DNA of 33,676 nt from a virus. Shown one piece after another: positions 8,702 through 15,484 of this stretch. A program made the position numbers and the translations under genes. Location: IMG/VR virus record IMGVR_UViG_3300021960_000280, positions 1 through 33,676 of that record; one strand, written 5' to 3'. The first letter of the stretch is position 1, and every line of letters begins with the position of its first letter. Below the pieces are notes generated by a model. It worked only from the letters and a program-made list of their open reading frames with translations, did not search any database and was not told where the DNA came from.

Positions 8702-10783
8702 ATGGCACAAGATTATCTTGACGATTTAATCAACCCAAAACTAGGGAAAAAACAAAGTGCAACTTCTGGAAGAACAGAACAAGCACAATTTGGAGCAAGA
8801 GTATCAGAACCTACTATAGAGCAAGAATCAGGTGAATACACTCAAGGTGTAGGAGGGTCGTTTCTTGCAGGCGTGCCTATAAACAAGCAAGATGCAATTA
8901 GTTTTTTATCTAAAAGAACTGGGTTACCTAAAACTCGATTTGTAATTACATCAAAAGGTGATATTGCATATAAAGGTGATGACGATAAATATTATCCTGC
9001 AGTTAGTTCAACAGGTTATTATGCTCCAGATGTAATGCAAGGATTGTTAGAAGTTGGTGCAGGTGCTTACGGTTCTCGATTTGGGCCTTTTACATCACCA
9101 ATAGTAGGAGGAGGAACTTCTGGTGCTATAGAGTATGGTAGACAAAAGTGGGGACAAGAACTCTCAGGGTCAGATACAATAGATCCATTTAGAGTTGGTG
9201 TTGCTACATTCTTAGGAGGAGCAGGAGAAGCGTTACCTACTGCATACAAAATGTATAAAGGATCAAGGATAGCAGATGATATTGCAGACCTTAACAGAGC
9301 AGATTTGGAAAACATATTAAATTTATCTGAAAAATATGATGTTCCACTAACAACTGCAGAAGCAACTGATTTATCATCATTAAAAGCTAAACAATTTGTT
9401 GCGTCAAAATCTACACAAACTTCTAGAAAACTTGATGCTTTTTATAAACAAAGAGCAAGAAAAGTAGAAGATGCAGTAAATAATTATCTTGATAGTATCT
9501 CTTTACAAAAAGAAACTTATCTAGGTGGTAAAACAGGAATTGAAACTATTGCGGCTAGAAAAGCACAATTAAAACAATCTAGGAAACAAGCAACAGAACC
9601 ATTGTATAAAGAAGCACTTCAAGATGCAAAACCTGTAGACACTACAAACATCATTTATAAAATAGATGGATTTTTAGAAACTGCAAAAGGAGATTCTGTT
9701 GGAGTATTCAATAAAGTTAAAAATGATTTTTATAGAAGTACAGAAATTCCTGTAATTGATAAAGCAACTGGTAAACCAGTATTAGATAAATTTGGTCAAC
9801 CAAAAATGACTATTGTAAGAGACTTAGATACAAGACCAGAAGCATTGCATGAATTAAAAGAATCATTAGATGCAATGTATAGAGGTGAAGATGTTAAAGG
9901 TCTTGACGCAAAAGTACAAGCAAAACTTCAGGAAATTAAAAACGATTTAAACAATGCAATTCGCAAAGATAATAAATTGTATAAAGAAGCAGACGCAACA
10001 TATTCAGAACTATCTAAACCCATTGACGAATTAGATGATTCTAAAGTTGGAGATATTGTTAAGAGACTAAAAGACTTTGATAGAGATAAATTTATAGATA
10101 AGTTATTTAAAGACTCAGATCCAATGTCTATCAGATATGCAAAAGAACAAATGGAAAAAGTAAATCCAGAAGCATGGAATGAAGTAACTAGAGGTTGGTT
10201 ACAAAAGAATTGGGAACAAGCAAGTAAACAGTTTAGAGCGCAAAAAGATGCTCCAATTGATGCAGGGTTATCATGGAAGAATTTATTATTAGGTGATCAA
10301 AAGAGTCAAAGAACTTTAAAGGCTGCATTATCACCTGAACAGTATGACACGTTAGTAGAACTATCTACAGTATTAGAAGTTGCAGGAAGTGTTAAAAAAG
10401 TAGATTCTGGTACTGCGTTTAATACACAAATGATAGAAGAGTTTAAAAAATCTGGTTGGGATATAGTAGATATAGACTTTACTAAACCTGCAGGTACTGT
10501 AATTAAAGCATTAAGAGAAAAGAAATTTAGAGATAATATTGATCAATTTACAGACATTATTCTAGATCCTACTAAAATCAATGAATTAAAAGAATTGCAA
10601 AAGATACCACCAGGCCGACCAGAGTTTATTGGTGGTCTTGTAAACGTATTAACACAAACTGGCGCTAAACAATTCACAAAACCTTCTCTTGGAAGTGAAA
10701 TGTACTCCTTACAAGAAACACAAGAAAAAGAACTTGATAAGGAACAAGGTGCAAATTATCTTAATGATTTGTTAGGATTATGA
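8702..10783 (+). CDS. Large ejection/internal virion protein (gp16-like position)
   Basis: This 693-residue protein starts with ATG 8702 after AAAAGGAAAATAA. Residues 110-170 hold a Gly-rich segment (GAGAYGSRFGPFTSPIVGGG) that could insert in a membrane. Residues 200-520 are predominantly charged helices likely to form coiled coils. The C-terminus repeats the N-terminal style (YLNDLLGL against YLDDLINPKLG). It is the last and largest of the ejection set, comparable to P22 gp16. Function is inferred from position and composition. Confidence 0.55.
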   Translation: MAQDYLDDLINPKLGKKQSATSGRTEQAQFGARVSEPTIEQESGEYTQGVGGSFLAGVPINKQDAISFLSKRTGLPKTRFVITSKGDIAYKGDDDKYYPAVSSTGYYAPDVMQGLLEVGAGAYGSRFGPFTSPIVGGGTSGAIEYGRQKWGQELSGSDTIDPFRVGVATFLGGAGEALPTAYKMYKGSRIADDIADLNRADLENILNLSEKYDVPLTTAEATDLSSLKAKQFVASKSTQTSRKLDAFYKQRARKVEDAVNNYLDSISLQKETYLGGKTGIETIAARKAQLKQSRKQATEPLYKEALQDAKPVDTTNIIYKIDGFLETAKGDSVGVFNKVKNDFYRSTEIPVIDKATGKPVLDKFGQPKMTIVRDLDTRPEALHELKESLDAMYRGEDVKGLDAKVQAKLQEIKNDLNNAIRKDNKLYKEADATYSELSKPIDELDDSKVGDIVKRLKDFDRDKFIDKLFKDSDPMSIRYAKEQMEKVNPEAWNEVTRGWLQKNWEQASKQFRAQKDAPIDAGLSWKNLLLGDQKSQRTLKAALSPEQYDTLVELSTVLEVAGSVKKVDSGTAFNTQMIEEFKKSGWDIVDIDFTKPAGTVIKALREKKFRDNIDQFTDIILDPTKINELKELQKIPPGRPEFIGGLVNVLTQTGAKQFTKPSLGSEMYSLQETQEKELDKEQGANYLNDLLGL

Positions 10784-10784
10784 T

Positions 10785-10847
10785 ATGGCATACATTAAAA
10801 TTACCTCCCATCAACTTATACAACGCACCAAAAAGAAAGGACTCTAG
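10785..10847 (+). CDS. Possible 20-residue microprotein
   Basis: ATG 10785 opens a 20-codon frame (MAYIKITSHQLIQRTKKKGL) that ends at TAG 10845-10847, overlapping the GTG of the next gene (TAGTG). TTAGGA lies eight bases upstream. The overlaps at both ends argue for a translated, coupling cistron, but a frame from ATG 10780 (30 codons) competes. Function is unknown. Confidence 0.35.
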   Translation: MAYIKITSHQLIQRTKKKGL

Positions 10848-11071
10848 TGGAACAAGTACAAGAAAAAGTAGCAGTACATTCTGCTGAAATAAATCATATG
10901 AAAAAAGACATAGACCATATTATGAATAAGGTAGATAAAATGGACAAATCTATTGATGATATTAAAAGTACACTAGATGAATTTAGAGGTGGCAAAAGGG
11001 CTGCTATGTGGTTCTTTAGTGCAGTTGCAACCGTTATTGCATTTATTGTTGGTCATTGGATAGACAAGTGA
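10847..11071 (+). CDS. XhlA-like coiled-coil membrane protein (lysis accessory)
   Basis: This 74-residue protein starts at GTG 10847 with AAAGAAAGG upstream. Residues 1-48 form an amphipathic coiled coil (heptads such as INHMKKDIDHIMNKVDKMDK). Residues 52-70 are one transmembrane helix (AAMWFFSAVATVIAFIVGH). This is the architecture of XhlA-type haemolysin/lysis proteins. It is first in a cluster containing a holin and a peptidase, so a role in lysis is likely. Confidence 0.6.
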   Translation: MEQVQEKVAVHSAEINHMKKDIDHIMNKVDKMDKSIDDIKSTLDEFRGGKRAAMWFFSAVATVIAFIVGHWIDK

Positions 11072-11220
11072 GTATAATATATGATGTTATATTTATATTG
11101 TTTAAACTATTTGTTGTTCCAGTCTTGTTCTTCTTTTTCTATTTTCTTTTTGCAATTACCACGATCATAGAAAAGATATTAACAGGCATTGACAAACTAT
11201 TAGATAATATTATGGAATGA
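11068..11220 (+). CDS. 50-residue membrane microprotein in the lysis cassette
   Basis: GTG 11068 overlaps the stop of the preceding gene (GTGA) and the frame ends at TGA 11218-11220, overlapping the next ATG (ATGA). The product is a very hydrophobic helix, roughly residues 5-36 with FVVPVLFFFFYFLFAI, followed by an amphipathic tail IEKILTGIDKLLDNIME. Four-base overlaps on both sides support a real gene. A holin/antiholin- or spanin-like lysis role is inferred; no family recognised. Confidence 0.6.
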   Translation: MSIIYDVIFILFKLFVVPVLFFFFYFLFAITTIIEKILTGIDKLLDNIME

Positions 11221-11555
11221 AACTTGATATTAGAATATTAGAATCTATATACGATATGCTTATCTCAACTCATGTGTTAAGAGATATTAAATTACCTCCA
11301 TCGTATGAAATAGAATTTGAAATATTAGATATGTCTGATGATTGTATGGCATCTTATACACCTGACCCTCATACCATTGGTGTATGTCCTCAGCGACATC
11401 GTTTTCTCACCAGTGTTATTAAGTCTATATTACATGAAATTATACATATGATTAATCATATACATGGTAAATCATATTTAAGGCACGACAAACATTTTAA
11501 AGACATAAGAAAACATATAGCTAATGAACTTGGCTTTGATGAAAACGAAATATAA
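11217..11555 (+). CDS. SprT-like zinc metallopeptidase domain protein
   Basis: This 112-residue protein has the zinc-binding motif HEIIHMINH near residues 78-86 and a third candidate ligand in HDKHF about 15 residues later, the SprT-like (HExxH...H) arrangement. It keeps only the catalytic core, with no C-terminal zinc ribbon. It is translationally coupled to the membrane microprotein upstream and lies among lysis genes. Its substrate is unknown: envelope protein processing or DNA-protein crosslink proteolysis are both possible. Confidence 0.65.
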   Translation: MKLDIRILESIYDMLISTHVLRDIKLPPSYEIEFEILDMSDDCMASYTPDPHTIGVCPQRHRFLTSVIKSILHEIIHMINHIHGKSYLRHDKHFKDIRKHIANELGFDENEI

Positions 11556-11563
11556 GGATTAAT

Positions 11564-11959
11564 ATGTGGACAGCATTAATTGGCCCAGTAACATCATTAT
11601 TAGATAAATTTATAGAAGATAAAGACCAAAAGAACAAATTAGCTCATGAGATAGCTACAATGGCAGAAAAACAAGCGCATGAAGCTAATATGGTACAAGC
11701 AGAAACAAACCAAGCAGAAGCACAACATCGTAGTGTTTGGGTTGCAGGTTGGAGACCATTTATTGGTTGGGTTTGTGGAGTTGCATTAGCTTGGCATTTT
11801 GTACTTTCGCCTGTTATAATATTCTTAGCAGCTTGGTTTTCTGTAACACTTCCTGCATTACCTGTGTTTGACATGGGTTCATTAATGACTGTATTAATGG
11901 GTATGTTAGGTCTTGGTGGCTTAAGAACATTTGAAAAAACAAAAGGGTTGACTAAATGA
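11564..11959 (+). CDS. Holin, 3-TM GTA type
   Basis: This 131-residue protein has an N-terminal charged helix with KQAHEANMVQAETNQAEAQH, then RSVWVAGWRPFIGWVCGVALAWHF and two further hydrophobic segments, ending GLGGLRTFEKTKGL. The WRPFIGW motif and GxxGLRTFEK ending are hallmarks of the GTA_holin_3TM family (PF11351). It would form the inner-membrane hole that releases the M15 enzyme encoded next, whose start overlaps this stop. Confident by motif. Confidence 0.85.
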   Translation: MWTALIGPVTSLLDKFIEDKDQKNKLAHEIATMAEKQAHEANMVQAETNQAEAQHRSVWVAGWRPFIGWVCGVALAWHFVLSPVIIFLAAWFSVTLPALPVFDMGSLMTVLMGMLGLGGLRTFEKTKGLTK

Positions 11960-12384
11960 AGTTATCGCCACATTTTAGTTTGGAAGAGCTAGTCAACTCT
12001 GACACAGCCACAAGGCTTGGTATTGATAACACTCCTTCAGTTGAAGTCATTGATAACTTAACTTTTTTAGCAGGTGAATTAGAATATGTACGAGATATAC
12101 TTGGTAATCCTATGCTTATTAGTAGTGGTTACAGGAGTTATGTTCTTAATGATCATTTGGGAAGCAAGCGAACTTCTAGCCACTGCAAAGGTCTGGCGGT
12201 TGACTTTATCTGCCCTAGTTTTGGTGATCCCCATAGTGTTGTTGATGCTATAGTATTAGCAAATATAAACTATGATCAGGTAATACTTGAACATGGTCGC
12301 TGGGTACATTTGTCATTTGCAAAAGAAAACCCAAGAAAACAAGCACTTATTATTGACAAACAAGGGACAAGACCCTTCTCATAA
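11956..12384 (+). CDS. Peptidase M15 family endolysin
   Basis: This 142-residue protein begins LSPHFSLEELVNSDTA, typical of Peptidase_M15_3/M15A. It contains the zinc-site motif SSHCKGLAVDF (His and Asp ligands), SGYRS upstream and WVHLSF downstream with the third His. The family cleaves D-Ala or peptide crosslinks in peptidoglycan. Its position just behind the holin marks it as the phage lysin. It has no signal peptide, so it depends on the holin. Confidence 0.85.
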   Translation: MKLSPHFSLEELVNSDTATRLGIDNTPSVEVIDNLTFLAGELEYVRDILGNPMLISSGYRSYVLNDHLGSKRTSSHCKGLAVDFICPSFGDPHSVVDAIVLANINYDQVILEHGRWVHLSFAKENPRKQALIIDKQGTRPFS

Positions 12385-12386
12385 AT

Positions 12387-13088
12387 ATGAATAAATCAGT
12401 ATTGGTAATATCTGATCTACACATACCATACCATCACCAAGATGCGTTTGATTTTTTAAAAGCATTAAAAGATAAATATCAGCCAGATATGGTTGTAAAT
12501 ATAGGTGATGAGCTTGACCACCACGCAATCAGTATGCACGAACATAATCCAGATCTTATGTCTGCAGGAGATGAGTTAAGAAATGCAAGAGCGTATGTTA
12601 AAGAGTTAGAAAAGATATTCCCTAAAATGACTTTAGTACACTCCAACCATTCTTCATTAGTTTATAGACGTGCATTAAAGTTTGGACTACCTAAAGACTA
12701 CCTTAAATCATATAATGAGTTTCTAGGGGTTGGCAAGGGTTGGCAGTGGGTAGATGATCTTACTTTGACGTTATCAGATGGTCAAAGATGTTTCTTTACA
12801 CATGGTATGTCTGCTGATGTTTTAAAGGTTGCTCAACAATATGGCATGAGTACAGTACAAGGCCATTATCATACAAAATTTAGTATTGGATATTACTCTA
12901 ATCCAGACCGTTTATGTTTTGGTATGCAGGTAGGTTGTCTTATTAATCAGAAATCTATGGCATTTGATTATGCTAAAAACTTTAAATCTAGATTCATTGT
13001 AGGTTGTGGAATGATTACTGATGGTCAACCAAAACTTATGCCTATGGTATTAAATAAGGACGGTAGATGGAACAAGAAGATAGTTTAA
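12387..13088 (+). CDS. Calcineurin-like metallophosphoesterase
   Basis: This 233-residue protein has the metallophosphoesterase motif series: SDLHIPYHH (residue 8), NIGDELDHH (37), LVHSNHSS (about 85), FFTHGM (about 137) and VQGHYHTKF (about 157). The usual GNHD/E is altered to SNHSS, which may change activity. Phage members may act on nucleotides or nucleic-acid ends. No good ribosome binding site is visible before ATG 12387, three bases after the lysin stop. Confidence 0.8.
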   Translation: MNKSVLVISDLHIPYHHQDAFDFLKALKDKYQPDMVVNIGDELDHHAISMHEHNPDLMSAGDELRNARAYVKELEKIFPKMTLVHSNHSSLVYRRALKFGLPKDYLKSYNEFLGVGKGWQWVDDLTLTLSDGQRCFFTHGMSADVLKVAQQYGMSTVQGHYHTKFSIGYYSNPDRLCFGMQVGCLINQKSMAFDYAKNFKSRFIVGCGMITDGQPKLMPMVLNKDGRWNKKIV

Positions 13089-13252
13089 CATTACTTGAGT
13101 CATTTATTGGCGAAACTGTAGAAAACGTAGAATATATGTCAGATATAAATTCTGATCTAATAAAGATTACTTTTAAAAACAAAGAATCATTCGTTGTTAA
13201 TGGGGATTTTCAAATCTATATTGCAATACCAAAAGATACGGAGTTTCATTAA
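13067..13252 (+). CDS. Small hypothetical protein (61 aa)
   Basis: ATG 13067 lies 22 bases inside the phosphoesterase gene and follows AAGGACGG. The protein is acidic and beta-prone (NSDLIKITFKNKESFVVNGDFQIYIAI). It resembles the next small product in size and in the 'strand-turn-strand-acidic' pattern, so the two could be distant paralogues. Function is unknown. Confidence 0.55.
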   Translation: MEQEDSLTLLESFIGETVENVEYMSDINSDLIKITFKNKESFVVNGDFQIYIAIPKDTEFH

Positions 13253-13254
13253 TT

Positions 13255-13425
13255 ATGCAAATGGCAGATATAACAGAAATTGCTAAACATATGGAAGGCG
13301 CATACATCGAAGATGTGCAAGTGGTGTTTGGAGAAGATACCTTAATTATTACTATAAACCATAATGGTCAAGTATCGACTGTAGAGATGATTGTAGACAG
13401 CATTTACTTGGAGATAGATGAGTAA
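13255..13425 (+). CDS. Small hypothetical protein (56 aa)
   Basis: ATG 13255 to TAA 13423-13425 encodes 56 residues (MQMADITEIAKHMEGAYIED, then VQVVFGEDTLIITINHNG, ending LEIDE). It lies two bases after one gene and overlaps the start of the next, leaving no gap in the operon, which supports it as real. The pattern is an N-terminal helix and three strands. Function is unknown. Confidence 0.6.
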   Translation: MQMADITEIAKHMEGAYIEDVQVVFGEDTLIITINHNGQVSTVEMIVDSIYLEIDE

Positions 13426-13624
13426 ACAAAAGATAACTTTACCTAACGGTATTGAAACAGATAACTACTCTAGAGATTATATGTTATATTGCGAAGCATT
13501 AAACCTAAGCAAAAAACCCTTAGAAAAGAGACAGGAATGGTTAGAAAAATTAAAAGACAAGGAAAGAGTCAAATCATTAAAAGAATGGTTGACTTTTATA
13601 TGGAAGAATCCTTCCTCGTTTTAA
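13418..13624 (+). CDS. Small DUF7696-like phage protein
   Basis: This 68-residue protein has TLPNGIETDNYSRDYMLYCEA followed by a charged helix KKPLEKRQEWLEKLKDKERVKSLKEW. The 'LP-DG-x-x-D...CEAR' pattern is one I associate with small phage proteins of the DUF7696 type, recalled and not searched. ATG 13418 overlaps the previous stop and follows TTGGAGATAG. It is the last plus-strand gene before the convergent early operon. Function is unknown. Confidence 0.55.
   Translation: MSKQKITLPNGIETDNYSRDYMLYCEALNLSKKPLEKRQEWLEKLKDKERVKSLKEWLTFIWKNPSSF
13602..13624 (+). terminator. Weak hairpin at the convergent junction
   Basis: GGAAG-AATC-CTTCC followed by TCGTTTTAA lies at the 3' end of the last plus-strand gene. 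A five-pair stem with a short T run could terminate late transcription before it meets the leftward operon. It is weak and lies within coding sequence, so it is only a candidate. Confidence 0.25.
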
Positions 13625-13645
13625 TATGCAGTTACAGTGCGTATG

Positions 13646-13789
13646 TTATATGCAAACTGTTATACCATTCTTATCTGTCGTACACACTATAATTGTACCA
13701 TCTGGTGTAATTACAGTTTTTGAGTTTGCATTAAAACTTAAAAATAAACTAAACATCAAACATAATACTACATAATCTATTTTATTCAT
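13646..13789 (-). CDS. Small secreted/periplasmic protein with signal peptide (47 aa)
   Basis: On the minus strand ATG 13789 overlaps the upstream gene's stop (ATGAATAA) and the frame ends at TAA 13646-13648. The first 22 residues are a signal peptide or membrane anchor (MNKIDYVVLCLMFSLFLSFN, then AN). The mature part is TVITPDGTIIVCTTDKNGI plus TVCI, with two cysteines that could pair. Similar 'PDG...C...C' short secreted phage proteins exist in my memory. An envelope-directed role is inferred. Confidence 0.6.
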   Translation of the reverse strand: MNKIDYVVLCLMFSLFLSFNANSKTVITPDGTIIVCTTDKNGITVCI

Positions 13790-13946
13790 TATTACTCTCC
13801 TCAAGTTTAATGATGTTATTTGGAAACATTTTATAATGTTTTCCCTTCCAAGAATGACTAACTTCTACCCTACAAGTTCCATCATCTTGATTATAGAATA
13901 CCACATCAAAATGGTCTCCGTCAATTATTAATTTTCTTATTATCAT
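13782..13946 (-). CDS. Small hypothetical protein (54 aa)
   Basis: The minus-strand frame ends at 13782. The start I prefer is ATG 13946 (MIIRKLIIDGDHFDVVFY), overlapping the end of the zinc-ribbon gene; in-frame ATGs at 13961 and 13967 are alternatives. The sequence is beta-rich with DDGTCRVEVSHSWKGKHYKM and an acidic tail. No family recognised. Overlaps on both sides support it as part of the operon. Confidence 0.5.
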   Translation of the reverse strand: MIIRKLIIDGDHFDVVFYNQDDGTCRVEVSHSWKGKHYKMFPNNIIKLEESNNE

Positions 13947-14061
13947 TTTTACATATTCCATTTCCATATATATCTCGCCCACACCACCAAACCACATGGA
14001 ATGTATTGGCAGGTTTTTTACATTTATGACAAACCTGATTACCTAGTTTAATCTTCGTCAT
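13921..14061 (-). CDS. Zinc-ribbon microprotein (46 aa)
   Basis: ATG 14061 sits inside the 3' end of the DUF3310 gene in another frame, and the frame stops at TGA 13921-13923. The product is basic (MTKIKLGNQVCHKCKKPANT) and contains CHKC, then WWCGRDIYGNGIC. Four cysteines spaced C-x2-C...C-x9-C make a plausible zinc ribbon. Small zinc proteins of phages often bind nucleic acid or host RNA polymerase; the role here is unknown. Confidence 0.6.
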   Translation of the reverse strand: MTKIKLGNQVCHKCKKPANTFHVVWWCGRDIYGNGICKNDNKKINN

Positions 14062-14368
14062 GCAAAGAGTCGTCTATCCACACATCAGGCATGATAGGTG
14101 GTGACATCAGTCTTGACAACTTATCAGCATATATTTCTTCTTCTCTATCTAAGTACCATCTTTGTTTTTTGCACTCTTCAATCCTGTTCTTTAACTTTTC
14201 TACTTCAGTTAAATCTTTAGATTGTTTATGACCTCTTCTATCAAGATACTTTCTGTTATTACCCTTACAGTATCCGATAACTTCTTCTTCGGTCATTTTG
14301 GCTTTTATAATGTCAAATGTTTCTATACCACCAACCTTGTAATGGTCTGGATTAATAGGATCACTCAT
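14048..14368 (-). CDS. DUF3310 family protein
   Basis: This 106-residue protein starts at 14368 in an ATGA overlap with the preceding gene. It has the DUF3310 (PF11753) signature: DPINPDHYKVGGIETFDII, GNNRKYLDRRG and a C-terminal helix ending RWYLDRE. The family is widespread in phages and sometimes annotated as nucleotide kinase, but that activity is not evident from motifs here. The C-terminal 25 residues are acidic and family-atypical. Confidence 0.8.
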   Translation of the reverse strand: MSDPINPDHYKVGGIETFDIIKAKMTEEEVIGYCKGNNRKYLDRRGHKQSKDLTEVEKLKNRIEECKKQRWYLDREEEIYADKLSRLMSPPIMPDVWIDDSLHDED

Positions 14369-14595
14369 TTTAATACCTCGTTATCTACAATAATTAAATC
14401 TTCAAAAATTTCACATTGTGTATCTTTAACTTTTAGATAAATATTATTCAACTCCATTGACCTAATTAATTTACCTTTATAACACATGAACTCTTTTTTA
14501 TGGGGTTCTTTTATCAAATCATAATGAATATATATTCCAAATGCAAGGAATATTACTAGAAAACTAACAAAAATTTTAAGTATTTTCATGACCAT
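14365..14595 (-). CDS. Small membrane-anchored protein (76 aa)
   Basis: The start at 14595 follows GGAG with nine-base spacing; an in-frame ATG at 14589 is possible. Residues 3-24 are a transmembrane or signal-anchor helix (MKILKIFVSFLVIFLAFGIY). The rest is soluble, with two cysteines. It is the first leftward gene after the non-coding (on this strand) stretch 14596-14768 that holds pqqA. Function unknown. Confidence 0.55.
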   Translation of the reverse strand: MVMKILKIFVSFLVIFLAFGIYIHYDLIKEPHKKEFMCYKGKLIRSMELNNIYLKVKDTQCEIFEDLIIVDNEVLK

Positions 14596-14635
14596 AAACT
14601 AATTCTCCATTCATAAATTTTATTAATACCAAGAG

Positions 14636-14641
14636 TATAAT
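14636..14641 (+). promoter_or_regulatory. Candidate -10 box for pqqA
   Basis: A perfect TATAAT lies on the plus strand, predicting a start site near 14648 and a 42-base leader. No good -35 hexamer is found at 16-18 bases upstream (sequences such as ATAAAT), so the promoter may be weak or need an activator. Its relation to the palindrome starting at 14647 suggests regulated transcription. Confidence 0.4.
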
Positions 14642-14646
14642 TACAC

Positions 14647-14666
14647 TTGTAATACAAGTATTACAA
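14647..14666. promoter_or_regulatory. Perfect inverted repeat upstream of pqqA (operator-like)
   Basis: TTGTAATACAAGTATTACAA is a perfect inverted repeat with nine-base arms and a two-base centre. The centre is too small for an RNA hairpin loop, so a DNA site for a dimeric regulator is more likely. It covers the predicted transcription start of the pqqA cassette. The arms contain nested copies of CTTGTA/TACAAG. The binding protein is unknown. Confidence 0.6.
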
Positions 14667-14689
14667 ATTTAGAAGAAAGGGGAATGACT

Positions 14690-14761
14690 ATGTGGACAAC
14701 ACCATCAGCAACTGAAATGCGTTTTGGATTTGAAGTAACAATGTACGTTTGCAACAAGTAA
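14690..14761 (+). CDS. pqqA: PqqA, coenzyme PQQ precursor peptide
   Basis: ATG 14690 follows AAAGGGG with seven-base spacing; an ATG at 14684 is too close to it. The product is 23 residues, the same length as Klebsiella PqqA. It begins MWTTPSATEMRFGFE and continues VTMYVCNK. The E-V-T-x-Y core is intact, with Glu15 and Tyr19, the two residues that PqqE crosslinks and from which PQQ is built; Trp2, Pro5, Arg11 and Gly13 also agree with bacterial PqqA. No pqqB-E gene is present, so host enzymes would process it. It lies opposite in strand to the early operon around it. Confidence 0.9.
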   Translation: MWTTPSATEMRFGFEVTMYVCNK

Positions 14762-14768
14762 TTTTATT

Positions 14769-15296
14769 TTAGGGGCTGCTTTTAAAGGCCCCTAGTAATT
14801 TTGCAATATCTGTTAATTCGTTATCCAGAACAACATAGTTGTTTAAGTAACCAAGATTTTCTACTCTATTAATTTTAAGTATTTTCTCTTTAGTAATCCA
14901 ACCTAGTATATTCCCATTAAAAGTTTCTGGATATAACCTAACCGAAATATAAACATCTTTTGGGTTTTTGTTATATTGTTCTACCATTTCTAATGTTCTG
15001 GTATGAAACTTTTGCGTTCTTGTTTTTACATCAACTGTAATACCATTAACAATAAAATCATAATCATCAGGTTTAGTGTAATGAGTATTGTCCTCTTGAT
15101 ACATTATATTGTGATCAATTAACCATTGCTTAAATATCTTTTCACCTAGTTTACCTTCAAACATTTTTTGTTGCTTGTCATCTAATGTGCCATTATGAAA
15201 GTCATGTCTATTAGATGTATGTGATCTAGATAATAAAGCATAATCCTGCGCTTCATCGATAAGGTCTTGACCAATGTAAATCAATGGGGAACTCAT
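14769..15296 (-). CDS. PD-(D/E)XK nuclease-like protein
   Basis: This 175-residue protein starts at 15296 after GGGGAGATA. A FEGKLGEKIFKQWL helix supplies an acidic residue, and DDYDFIVNGITVDVKTRTQ gives the D...(D)xK pair characteristic of restriction-endonuclease-like folds. It belongs to the leftward recombination operon downstream of the YqaJ exonuclease and SSB-like genes. A DNA-end or branch nuclease role is inferred. Confidence 0.65.
   Translation of the reverse strand: MSSPLIYIGQDLIDEAQDYALLSRSHTSNRHDFHNGTLDDKQQKMFEGKLGEKIFKQWLIDHNIMYQEDNTHYTKPDDYDFIVNGITVDVKTRTQKFHTRTLEMVEQYNKNPKDVYISVRLYPETFNGNILGWITKEKILKINRVENLGYLNNYVVLDNELTDIAKLLGAFKSSP
14770..14802 (+). terminator. Terminator-like hairpin behind pqqA
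   Basis: TAGGGGC at 14770-14776 pairs perfectly with GCCCCTA at 14788-14794, followed on the plus strand by GTAATTTTG. It begins nine bases after the pqqA stop and would end a short pqqA-only transcript. It overlaps the 3' end of the minus-strand nuclease gene. On the minus strand no T run follows, so it is unlikely to stop the early operon. Confidence 0.6.
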
Positions 15297-15484
15297 TATC
15301 TCCCCATTAATCTATCATAACAAACAGTATTATTTCTTATCCAATTAAAATCTAACTCTACACTTACCATATGTTTTCTCCACTGTTTTTGTGGAGTTGC
15401 ATTGCCTGTAATCCTAGCATTTTTAGGTAAATATTTAAGATTATCTCTATGGACAAATCTAATTACTTTAGAACGGAATATCAT
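15296..15484 (-). CDS. Small hypothetical protein (62 aa)
   Basis: ATG 15484 overlaps the last 17 bases of the SSB-like gene in another frame and the stop overlaps the next start. The protein is basic (VIRFVHRDNLKYLPKNARIT, QKQWRKH). No family recognised. Basic character and position in a recombination operon suggest nucleic-acid contact, but nothing more can be said. Confidence 0.5.
   Translation of the reverse strand: MIFRSKVIRFVHRDNLKYLPKNARITGNATPQKQWRKHMVSVELDFNWIRNNTVCYDRLMGR

Noticed and set aside
10780-10872. 30-residue frame starting in the ATGA overlap after the large ejection gene
   Set aside because: It overlaps the following XhlA-like gene by 26 bases in another frame; the 10785-10847 frame, which ends exactly at the next start, is more likely. 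Neither is certain.
14647-14666. Palindrome upstream of pqqA as an RNA hairpin or riboswitch
   Set aside because: The two-base centre cannot form a loop without breaking pairs, and the leader is too short for a known riboswitch fold.
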